64,000 nt of DNA from CAVTLG01 sp963735495 (GTDB lineage: Bacteria; Chloroflexota; Ktedonobacteria; Ktedonobacterales; Ktedonobacteraceae), in assembly GCA_963735495.1 (NCBI GenBank), contig CAVTLG010000002.1:1302001-1366000 (forward strand). Reading direction: 5' to 3'. The translations under genes were made by a program, and so were the position numbers. Of this stretch, positions 33,527 through 41,506 are shown one piece after another; position 1 is the stretch's first letter; every line of letters starts with the position of its first letter. A model generated the notes under the pieces. The model searched no databases. It was not told the DNA's origin and was given only the letters and a program-made list of their open reading frames with translations.

Positions 33527-34861
33527 CTAACCGAAAAGCTCAAGCTTTTTGTTCACTTTTCTCATCGTGAGCACAAAGCGTTTGAAGCTCATAAAGACTA
33601 CTTTGACGTCGGGTAGCAGGACGATGCAGGCAAGCAGCAGGATCGGCACGATCCGGCTTAAGACGATAATTTGCCAGCCTAGAAAGTCTGGATCGGGGAT
33701 GAGCGGATTGCTGTACAAGTAACCGACCTTGAAGAAATGCAGGATAAAGAAGGCGTTGGGCAGGCTGATGATAAGGATGAGTATGCGGGCAGAGAGTTTC
33801 TGGAACTCTGGGCAGGTGACAAGACAAATTGCCAGGATGGGTATCAACATAGTGTAGTGGTACTCGTATACCAGATCATAAAACAGAAAGAAATAGACGG
33901 TTGAGAGGAATATACCTTTAAAGAGATTCACGCGCTTTAAAGAGCAGAAAAAGACCACCGTTAACAGACTGAACAACTTTAAGTCGCTGATGACGTAGGT
34001 TGGCAGTGAAGTACTGTTCTTAAGTAGTGCTGCTAACGTAATAATTTGAATCGGTCCTCCAGTATCTGAAGTCTGAAAATGCTGTAGGAGATTATCTGTG
34101 TAATACGTGCCCGCGTGATTCCAGAAAAAGAGTAGCGTGGAGAAGAGAAAGAGTCCCAGGCCCAGCCCAATGATTGTATATTGTTTCTTGAAAAAGAGTA
34201 CCGGCAACCAGAGAATGCCGATAGGTTTCGTGATGAGTCCTATAAAATAATAAATACCAGCCGGTATTTTTTTGCCACCTGTGGCCAGATTGATGAGGAG
34301 CAGGAAGGTGAAAAAATTGAGCACAGATTGAAATTGTGAAATGGTAATCTCGATGTATTGCGTCGAGTTGATCAAGATGGTGAAGATGGCAAAGTAGACG
34401 TACTTACTATTTTTGAAGCTGCGATGAAAGTAGATAATGGTGCCGGATGTGGCTACGAGCTTCAAGAACATCCATACATAAAAAGAGTCCCGGGCTTTGA
34501 AGAGGAGCAGGAAACTGCCTATCAGGATAGTAAATAGTGGATGGTATACGTTATAGTTGCTAGGAAATCCATTGCCATAGGGGAGAATACCGGGCGGGAG
34601 TGTGCCACTCAAGCTGCCTCCATGCGTGAATGCCCACAACCCGTTGGGGATTTGATAGAAATCCAAGCCTCGACAGCACGGATGCAAGGGGCTAACCGAG
34701 AAAATATGTAAAACTATACTCGAAAAAAAATAGTTGAACCAATGTGTCTGTATGGCGGAGACATAGTATAAGGTGTTTACGATGAGTCCAATATAGACAA
34801 GCTTATACTTGAAGAGATGGAGAGGAATACTCTTGAGCCATTGCAGAGCCGTCCTGGTCAT
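33527..34861 (-). CDS. GT87-like membrane glycosyltransferase (DUF2029)
   Basis: A 444-residue polytopic membrane protein with about ten hydrophobic helices, for example YKLVYIGLIVNTLYYVSAI, LFTILIGSFLLLF and YTIIGLGLGLFLFSTLLFFW. The layout, an acidic residue in the first loop (GLDFYQIPNGLW) and the NYNVYHPLFTILIGSFLLLF region, resemble polyprenyl-phosphomannose-dependent mannosyltransferases of family GT87. It would add a sugar on the outer face of the membrane. Substrate unknown. The coding sequence is AT-richer than neighbouring housekeeping genes. It is a single-gene unit, with a repeat element downstream. Confidence 0.7.
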   Translation of the reverse strand: MTRTALQWLKSIPLHLFKYKLVYIGLIVNTLYYVSAIQTHWFNYFFSSIVLHIFSVSPLHPCCRGLDFYQIPNGLWAFTHGGSLSGTLPPGILPYGNGFPSNYNVYHPLFTILIGSFLLLFKARDSFYVWMFLKLVATSGTIIYFHRSFKNSKYVYFAIFTILINSTQYIEITISQFQSVLNFFTFLLLINLATGGKKIPAGIYYFIGLITKPIGILWLPVLFFKKQYTIIGLGLGLFLFSTLLFFWNHAGTYYTDNLLQHFQTSDTGGPIQIITLAALLKNSTSLPTYVISDLKLFSLLTVVFFCSLKRVNLFKGIFLSTVYFFLFYDLVYEYHYTMLIPILAICLVTCPEFQKLSARILILIISLPNAFFILHFFKVGYLYSNPLIPDPDFLGWQIIVLSRIVPILLLACIVLLPDVKVVFMSFKRFVLTMRKVNKKLELFG

Positions 34862-35057
34862 CTCTCCTGTGGTGTTTGCCGGGATTTCGCTGCTGGTACT
34901 GAAATCTTGTTGTATTGCTGTCGCATAGTTGTCAACATGCTCGAAACTGTTCTACAGCAACAGACCTCATAAGGTCAGGTTGATATTCCATTTCATTGTA
35001 TTCTGTGGGATTGTTGTGTTGTTCCATTGCGTTGTACCTCTTCCTCCCAAGTCACCT

Positions 35058-35116
35058 GATATTGCCTTGCATTCAGAAACGCAACGTGCGTTGCGTTTCT
35101 GAATGCATATGGGTAT
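35058..35116. repeat. Family C repeat, minimal copy
   Basis: TGATATTGCCTTGCATTCAG at the left, CTGAATGCATATGGGTAT at the right, with a near-perfect palindromic centre AAACGCAACGTGCGTTGCGTTT. This is the shortest copy and shows the element's basic design as one long hairpin. Confidence 0.8.
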
Positions 35117-35197
35117 GCACGGCCTCTCTATTATTCTGTCAATGCCAGTATAGAGAGTGGGGCCAAATACGAGAAAAAGTTCCTTATCCCATACTGC

Positions 35198-35225
35198 TTG
35201 AAGTGAGAGTTTTCTATGCTATAAT
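35198..35225 (+). promoter_or_regulatory. Probable promoter for the two-membrane-protein operon
   Basis: TTGAAG at 35198-35203, a 16-base spacer, TATAAT at 35220-35225 with a TGC extension (TGCTATAAT). It lies about 110 bases upstream of the first gene. Confidence 0.6.
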
Positions 35226-35332
35226 AGCAGTAGAATTTAGTGAAATATATGAATTAATTTATTTTGAGGATGATTGGTTTCTATGATGGGCTGAGCATGT
35301 TTAGATATAATTTGTTGTAAAATGTGGAGTGT

Positions 35333-35803
35333 ATGAGGATGGGAATGAATGATCCTGATCTCTCTGGACCAAAGATACAGTTAGAGGTCTTGCGCGAGAG
35401 GCAGAAACACTTCGAAGATAAAATTCGTCAATTAGAGCAAGAATTAGCGCAAGCATATACAAATTTAGGTCGTAGAGAGAGAGAAATAGAACAGATAAAG
35501 GTTGAGCGTGAAAGCTTAAAAATAAAGTGGGAAGTGCTCAAACAAGATTATCAACATGTGAAAGACTTATTAGCACAAAATGGGCATAAAGCGGTAAGGA
35601 AGAAAAGTTTAGCAAAAATCCAGGCTTTCGTCGTGAGCTTAATATTTCTGATATCGTCGGTGCTAGTCAATGTTGGAACGAGCATGTTTACAACAGCTCC
35701 CCCAAATCCATCGCTAGCATGGTTGATGATAGTCCTTGCTGCTACTGTCTATATTATAGCAACACTTATGACGACTTTACTTGTATCGGATGGAGGAAAT
35801 TAA
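35333..35803 (+). CDS. Coiled-coil protein with two C-terminal membrane helices
   Basis: About 156 residues. The N-terminal 85 residues are a regular coiled coil (LEVLRERQKHFEDKIRQLEQ and on to about residue 90), followed by a basic stretch (HKAVRKKSLAKIQ) and two membrane helices (FVVSLIFLISSVLVNVG and WLMIVLAATVYIIATLMTTL). This predicts a cytoplasmic coil anchored in the membrane. The start is uncertain among ATG 35333, 35339 and 35345. Its stop shares a base with the next start. Family unknown. It is AT-rich, with its own promoter. Confidence 0.65.
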   Translation: MRMGMNDPDLSGPKIQLEVLRERQKHFEDKIRQLEQELAQAYTNLGRREREIEQIKVERESLKIKWEVLKQDYQHVKDLLAQNGHKAVRKKSLAKIQAFVVSLIFLISSVLVNVGTSMFTTAPPNPSLAWLMIVLAATVYIIATLMTTLLVSDGGN

Positions 35804-36252
35804 TGGAAAAAAACAAGCGTTTTCTTGCGGTCATATATCTTAGTGTTGTATTTGCCATTGTTAGCCTCATTCTTGGTGTAATAATCATAATATCGAGAAA
35901 TACTCAGCCCCCAACATCTTCAGTATCTGTTACTTTAATATTATTCATTATAGCAATAATCATTACATCGATTCTTGGTGTGATACAGATTTTTAGTAAT
36001 TTCCGAAGGATTACAAAAAATAAAGCGAATGAGCAGGTAAATACGATCAAGATTACATTAGAGATCGATGGAGAGCCAATTTCTATCGAGGCTGCTGATA
36101 TAGAAAGTGTTGAGGAGGTCTTAAAGCTCGCGCAACGTTTACAAGCTACTAATCCATCCATCGGTCTCAAAGGGAAAATTCCTCAACGCCAGAGTGATAG
36201 TGATCCCTCAGGAGCATCCTCTGCACAAAACGTAGAAGTAGAAGAGATTTGA
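35803..36252 (+). CDS. Two-pass membrane protein with small cytoplasmic alpha/beta domain
   Basis: A 149-residue protein. Two membrane helices (FLAVIYLSVVFAIVSLILGV and VTLILFIIAIIITSILGVIQ) are followed by a compact domain, TIKITLEIDGEPISIEAADI then SVEEVLKLAQRLQA, predicted beta-beta-alpha, and an acidic Ser-rich tail. GGAGGAAA precedes ATG 35803, and the TAA of the upstream gene overlaps the ATG. Coupling suggests the two proteins form a membrane complex (inference). I do not recognise the family. Confidence 0.7.
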   Translation: MEKNKRFLAVIYLSVVFAIVSLILGVIIIISRNTQPPTSSVSVTLILFIIAIIITSILGVIQIFSNFRRITKNKANEQVNTIKITLEIDGEPISIEAADIESVEEVLKLAQRLQATNPSIGLKGKIPQRQSDSDPSGASSAQNVEVEEI

Positions 36253-36563
36253 AGCACCAGGTTTTCCTCATGGCCTCGGTAAGTAAATGAGAGACGTATA
36301 TCCCAGATCTGTCAGGTATAGGGCAGAAGGTGCAGAGACATGTTATAATGCGCCTGAACATTTCCACTTTGGGGCTGCATTGCTAGAATGGCGAATGGGG
36401 AGCGTATCTTTATTTAGTGTTCGCTCATGCAGTATCCTCAGACGGATCAATGAAATGGAGAAAACCAGATGCCGCCTCCCATGCTTCCTCGCTGAAGGTA
36501 TTTTATGCGAGCGATGCTGCAGACGTCAAGTGGTTTGGTACCAGGAAAGTTGACTACATTATT

Positions 36564-39500
36564 ATGCTCATTACGCGTATTGAGTTGGAGAATATCAAGA
36601 GCTATCAGCACGTCATCGTAGATTTCAGACGTGGTACGACTGCGATTAGTGGAGCAAACGGGGCGGGTAAAACGACGCTGGTTGAAGCCGTTGGTTTTGC
36701 GCTCTTTGGTTATCTGCCTTACAGCCATGACCAGTTTGTGCGCGAAGGGGAGAAGCATGGTAAAGTGGTTGTGTCCCTGATCGGTAGCGACGAGCGTCCC
36801 TATACGGTTGAACGCCGCTGTGGCTCCGGCGCACGCTGGCTCATCTATGATCAGGAGGCCGATTTACGCCTGGAGCAGCGTGCCGACGTATTGGATAGAT
36901 TGCACGATCTGTTTGGCATCGACCGTGAACGGCCTCTCGACTCGCTCTTCAGAGATGCGCTGGGTGTGCCTCAAGGCACATTTACCGCTATTTTTCTGGA
37001 GCCTGCTGGTAAGCGCAAACAGACCTTCGACGCCCTGCTGCAGATCGAGGATTATAAGACGGCAGCCGATAATCTGTTGGAGACGCAAAAGTACCATAAA
37101 GAGCAGATGGGTATCCAACAGAACGAGATACAACGCCTCACCTTCGCAACAAGCGAGCTAGCGCAATTTCGCGAACAGCTTAAGGATGCGCGTCTGCTTG
37201 ACGAGGAACAGAAGGCGCGCAACGCTGCATGGAGTCAGCAACTAACCGGCCATGAAGCGCGTCTGGCACAACTCAATACACAGCAGGAGCAGCTCGCGGC
37301 ACTGGAGCAGCGTTACCGCGCGTACCAGCAAGACTACACGCATGCATTGAATCTGCTGCATAATAATGAGCAACAATGGCAGACTGCTCTCATGGCACAA
37401 CGCGCTGTAGCAGAGAGCCAGGCGGACTATCAGCGTTACCTGCAAGCCCAGGAGGTCCTGCAAGGACTACGTCAGGATGCTCTCCAGCGGGACAAATTAC
37501 GGCAGCAGCAAGCACAGCTACAAAACGAGTGCACCAAAATTGAAACACAGGCTCGTAGTTGGCAGGGACGCTTAGCTGAGGTCGCCAGTGCGCGACAGAA
37601 AGTAGTTGCGCTGGCACCGCTCGTCGATCAGCAGGTAGACCTGGAGAAAAAACGCGACGAGGCCACGCGGCAACTCGCGCAGTATGGGAGTATTGTCACC
37701 GAAGGCAAGCGCTTAAGTAGCGCATTGGCGAAGTGTCTGCAAGATCAAGAAAAGTATCAGCGCCGTATCACAGAGATTGAGCCGCTAGTACCTATCGCCG
37801 AGCGCCTGCAAGAGCATAATGATGCGCTCATGCACCTGCGTATTCAGGTCAATGAGCGCAGTAATAAGCTGCAACAGTGGCAGGAGAAGCGCAATCAGCT
37901 CCATGAGCGACAGCTTGAACGCGATCAATGCGCCGAAAAATTGCGCAAGGCAGAGAACAGCGTCACGACTATTGAAGAGCACCGCCGGGAAGCGGAAGAG
38001 ATGCCGCTCTTGCAGGAACAATATAATGAGTTCGCCGCCCAGCAGCATCGACTGGAGGGCAACATCAGCGGCTATGTCAAGTCGCGTGCGCAATCAGCCG
38101 GTGGACAGTGTCCCCTGTTGTACGAAAGTTGCCTCAATATCAAGCAGCGTGGCATTGCCAGCCTGGAGTCATATTTTGATGGTCTGCTCCAGGAAGAACA
38201 CGCGCAGATGGCACTGATGCAGCAGCAACAAGAGACTGTGACGCAGCGGATGGGGCAGATTAAGAAATATGCTGATGCTTTGAATAAAATAGGACAGTAT
38301 ATCGAACGGCGCGATACGTTTGCTGAACAGTTGCAGCGTCTCGCCATCGAAATTACACGCCTGGAACGCGACGTAACCGTGTTGGCGGACGATCTGGAGG
38401 CGCTCAAAACGGTTGAGCAGAAGGTGAAAGAGGCGGAGACTGCGTATCGTGAGAGCAAACAGGCTGATACAAAAGTGCGCGAATTAGAGGGCCTGCGCAA
38501 GCAGATACTGCAACTGCAGGAGCAAGCACAACAACTAGAAGCGAATGTGCAGGCACGCCGCCTGGAAGCTACGGCTTTGCAAGGGAGCGCTGCACAATTA
38601 AAGCAGGTTGACGCTGAGCTAGCCACCTTGAATGATCCTCGTAGCGCGAGTAAGACTCAGCAGGCAATCATCGCGCAAGAGGAATACTATCAGCAGCAAC
38701 TGGAAATGGAACAGCAAAGGCAGCAAGCTGTACTGCAAAAGATCCAACTGCTCGATGCCCAGCTTGCTGTCTTCAGCGAACTAGATGATGCTATAGCACA
38801 TCAGGATACTATTATGCATGCATGTCACGCGAGCTATCAGCGTTATCTGCAAAATGAGCAGGAAGCGCACAACTTGCCAGAACGCGAGCGCGTCTATCAG
38901 CAACAGTTGCATACGACAGAGCAGGCACAACTACAATTGCAGGAGCTGGAACATGCCTATACAGCGGCTAGTACGGTGTTTGATCGGCAAGAACTGGCCA
39001 CATTAAGAGTAGAAGTTGAGCGGCTGCGCCGTGAATTGACGACTCTGGCGGAACGAATGCAACATCACCAGGGGTATATCAATACGCTTGAGCAGCAGAT
39101 TGCCAGGGGCGAGGCGTTATTGCTTGAGTTAGAGGCTGTGCAGCAAGAGCATCAAACGCTTGAAGATCTGTATGTGATGACGGAACAATTTCGCAAGTTG
39201 ATTAAAGATGCTGCGCCGCATGTGTTGAAGGCCATCCTCGCGGATATCTCGGCGGAAGCAAACCGTATTTTTGGTGAGGTAATGGGGGATAGGAGCGCGC
39301 AGCTTTCCTGGCGCAACGATTATGAGATTGTGCTACGAAGACAGGGCGTAGATCGCAGCTTTGCGCAGTTGAGTGGTGGCGAACAGATGAGTGCCGCGCT
39401 ATCCGTGCGCCTGGCCTTGCTCAAGAAGCTTTCCACGCTGAACATTGCCTTCTTTGATGAGCCAACGCAAAACATGGATGAACTGCGCCGTACCAACCTG

Positions 39501-39704
39501 GCCGAGCAGATACGTAGGGTGCGTGGCTTTGATCAGTTGATCGTGATCAGCCATGACGATACATTTGAGCAGGGTCTGGATAGTCTGGTGCGCCTGACCA
39601 AAGAACATGGAGAAACGCGCCTGCTCGCCAGCGAAGACGAGGCTGAGCCATTGCATGCACTGAGTGTAGCTATGTCTGCTCAGTTTCAGTTTCAATCCCT
39701 TTAA
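36564..39704 (+). CDS. SMC/Rad50/SbcC-like ATPase
   Basis: A 1046-residue protein. The Walker A motif SGANGAGKTT lies near residue 32. A very long Gln/Glu-rich coiled coil (about residues 180-900) follows. The C-terminus has the ABC signature LSGGEQMSAALSVRLALLKK, Walker B IAFFDEPTQNMD and a D/H loop (IVISHDD). The coil apex has a CPLLYESC motif (C516, C523), in place of the Rad50 zinc hook CXXC. The family processes DNA ends with a nuclease partner; NurA follows 270 bases downstream, so a NurA-type complex is likely. ATG 36564 is chosen because MLITRIELENIKSYQ is the family N-terminus; the upstream frame is unrelated. Confidence 0.9.
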   Translation: MLITRIELENIKSYQHVIVDFRRGTTAISGANGAGKTTLVEAVGFALFGYLPYSHDQFVREGEKHGKVVVSLIGSDERPYTVERRCGSGARWLIYDQEADLRLEQRADVLDRLHDLFGIDRERPLDSLFRDALGVPQGTFTAIFLEPAGKRKQTFDALLQIEDYKTAADNLLETQKYHKEQMGIQQNEIQRLTFATSELAQFREQLKDARLLDEEQKARNAAWSQQLTGHEARLAQLNTQQEQLAALEQRYRAYQQDYTHALNLLHNNEQQWQTALMAQRAVAESQADYQRYLQAQEVLQGLRQDALQRDKLRQQQAQLQNECTKIETQARSWQGRLAEVASARQKVVALAPLVDQQVDLEKKRDEATRQLAQYGSIVTEGKRLSSALAKCLQDQEKYQRRITEIEPLVPIAERLQEHNDALMHLRIQVNERSNKLQQWQEKRNQLHERQLERDQCAEKLRKAENSVTTIEEHRREAEEMPLLQEQYNEFAAQQHRLEGNISGYVKSRAQSAGGQCPLLYESCLNIKQRGIASLESYFDGLLQEEHAQMALMQQQQETVTQRMGQIKKYADALNKIGQYIERRDTFAEQLQRLAIEITRLERDVTVLADDLEALKTVEQKVKEAETAYRESKQADTKVRELEGLRKQILQLQEQAQQLEANVQARRLEATALQGSAAQLKQVDAELATLNDPRSASKTQQAIIAQEEYYQQQLEMEQQRQQAVLQKIQLLDAQLAVFSELDDAIAHQDTIMHACHASYQRYLQNEQEAHNLPERERVYQQQLHTTEQAQLQLQELEHAYTAASTVFDRQELATLRVEVERLRRELTTLAERMQHHQGYINTLEQQIARGEALLLELEAVQQEHQTLEDLYVMTEQFRKLIKDAAPHVLKAILADISAEANRIFGEVMGDRSAQLSWRNDYEIVLRRQGVDRSFAQLSGGEQMSAALSVRLALLKKLSTLNIAFFDEPTQNMDELRRTNLAEQIRRVRGFDQLIVISHDDTFEQGLDSLVRLTKEHGETRLLASEDEAEPLHALSVAMSAQFQFQSL

Positions 39705-39861
39705 TATTTCAATCCCTTTAAGCGGGTCGTAAAAGAACATGGTTTTCTGCCACCTCTTCAGAGATAACTATAGCATCGAACCCGAAAAGGTCAAGGGAAG
39801 ATGCGCTGGCGTGTGTATGAAAAGGGTCTCCATCCTTCCGGGGGAAAATGGTGGGGAAATG

Positions 39862-39919
39862 GGGTAGGGGCGTCACCTCGCGTGCGCCCCGGGGCGGTCG
39901 CAAGGACACGCCCCTACCC
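39862..39919. repeat. Family A repeat, short copy
   Basis: GGGTAGGGGCGTCACCTCGC to ACGCCCCTACCC, 58 bp, with outer arms GGGTCTCCATCCTTCCGGGG and TTTCCTCTGAATGGACGGAG. It sits between the SMC-like ATPase and nurA, inside what is probably one transcript. Confidence 0.85.
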
Positions 39920-39973
39920 CATTTCCTCTGAATGGACGGAGAGCCTATGAAAAAGTAGGACAGGAGAAATACA

Positions 39974-41242
39974 TTGCTGCATAAAGGTAAATTGCTGGCG
40001 GCACTTAATGTGAAACGCAGCCAGTTCTCGCTCTACGATGGCTCATTTGGTGAGCAGCTCCTGTCGTACCAGTATGCGCTCGAAACATTGTATAAGCGTT
40101 ATGCCTCCAGCGCACAGCTTGAACTTGCGTTGCCACCAGACGAGACTGGTTTACCGTCAGCGGGTGCGCGTCCAAGCATCGAGTTTGATCGCTGGCTGGT
40201 GAATGCCGACCAGCAGAGCTATCATGGTCCAGTTTTTCCCTTTGGGCGCGCATTCGCAAACCACGAGCAGGCACGGCAATGGGCCGAGTGCATCGAGGGT
40301 GTGACGACCGTGGCTGTGGATGGCAGCCAGCTACTGCCCTGGCGCGATGCATCGATACCAGTGGCGCTGATCCAGGTGGGTTTCTTCATCAATCCGCATC
40401 AGCACGGACGTCCCTATACCAAGGATGTGCACATGGACGTGCTCACTCCCGACGAGATCATGGAGGAGTCCAGGACGGAAGCGAGCGATCCCGACAGCTA
40501 TCCCTATTCGGAAATGCAAGTGACGTTACGCCGCTACTTACTGGAGGTCGAGACGCTGTGCAGTCAGATGCAGCAGCTCGCCAGTGCGCGCCACGAGGAT
40601 GATCCGGTGTATAGTCCGGTGGTCTTTTTTGACGGTTCGCTGGTCGTCTCGTTTGCGTTGACAATGCCGAGTCCCTATCGGGAGCGCTATATTAATTCAG
40701 CGGTTTCGTTACTAAAAACATCGGAGGAACTGCGCGTCCCGCTGATTGGCTATATTGATACCACCTATGCTCGCGATATGATTACGATGCTGCGCCGTCT
40801 GGACGCGACGTTGAAACACCCTACGTTGCGCGATACCAAGAAAATTCATGATGCGCTCTTGTGGCAAGGTCGCTTGCAGTGGGGAGATCGGACGCCAGCG
40901 ATGATCTGCGCGCGCAACGACATTTTGCAGAGCTACGGTGACTATCGGGATCGCGTAGCCTTTTGCTATCTGCAGACGTCGGCCACGCGTCCGCCGACGC
41001 GCCTGGAGTTTCCACGCTGGATGCTTGATGATGGTGTGTTAGAACCTGTGCTGGACACCGTACGCGCCGAGGTAATTGCGGGCAATGGTTATCCGTATGC
41101 TATCGAGACGGCTGACGCGGTATCAGTAATTACGATGCAGGATCGTAGCGAATTCTATACGCACTTCCAGGCTTTTATGGAGCGGCAGGGCGTCAAGTTT
41201 ACCTTTTCCACCAAGTCACTGAGCAAAGGAAGGCGTAGATAA
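39974..41242 (+). CDS. nurA: NurA-domain nuclease
   Basis: A 422-residue protein. VAVDGSQLLPWRDASIPVAL near residue 116 and VVFFDGSLVVSFAL near residue 218 carry the Asp residues that bind Mn in NurA 5'-3' exonucleases, and YPYAIETADAVSVIT near the C-terminus fits the domain's last strand. Length is normal. The start is TTG 39974, with AGGAG seven bases upstream. NurA works with HerA or Rad50-type ATPases in end resection; the SMC-like ATPase directly upstream is the likely partner. No HerA helicase is visible in the window. Confidence 0.85.
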   Translation: MLHKGKLLAALNVKRSQFSLYDGSFGEQLLSYQYALETLYKRYASSAQLELALPPDETGLPSAGARPSIEFDRWLVNADQQSYHGPVFPFGRAFANHEQARQWAECIEGVTTVAVDGSQLLPWRDASIPVALIQVGFFINPHQHGRPYTKDVHMDVLTPDEIMEESRTEASDPDSYPYSEMQVTLRRYLLEVETLCSQMQQLASARHEDDPVYSPVVFFDGSLVVSFALTMPSPYRERYINSAVSLLKTSEELRVPLIGYIDTTYARDMITMLRRLDATLKHPTLRDTKKIHDALLWQGRLQWGDRTPAMICARNDILQSYGDYRDRVAFCYLQTSATRPPTRLEFPRWMLDDGVLEPVLDTVRAEVIAGNGYPYAIETADAVSVITMQDRSEFYTHFQAFMERQGVKFTFSTKSLSKGRRR

Positions 41243-41392
41243 ACAGTTCCCTACATGGGCGCAAGCGAACCAGCATGTCAGCTTCTTTTTGCTAGGATTG
41301 TCTGTTTTTTTGATTTTTATGCTATCACAATGGGCCATAAAAGTTGTTAAACTCGAGACTATACGGCTATATCTATCGAATTCAGCAAAAGC

Positions 41393-41421
41393 TTGCTGTG
41401 TAATTACGAATAAGCTATAAT
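41393..41421 (+). promoter_or_regulatory. Probable promoter of the restriction-modification unit
   Basis: TTGCTG at 41393-41398, a 17-base spacer, TATAAT at 41416-41421, about 85 bases upstream of the methylase start, in an AT-rich gap. Confidence 0.6.
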
Positions 41422-41506
41422 TCATTGCATATATTTGCGTTGGAACATTTGAACTCGTCAAAAGTATGTTTTGCCCTCTTAGAATTGATCAAGGTATTTA
41501 GATGAT

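Larger units (their letters stand above)
34862..35332. other. Intergenic region with a family C repeat and a promoter
   Basis: Contains the family C element at 35058-35116 and the promoter at 35198-35225 listed separately; no coding region recognised. Confidence 0.4.

Noticed and set aside
36417..36563. Upstream extension of the SMC-like ATPase
   Set aside because: The family N-terminus begins at MLITRIELENIKSYQ (36564); the preceding residues are not conserved-looking.
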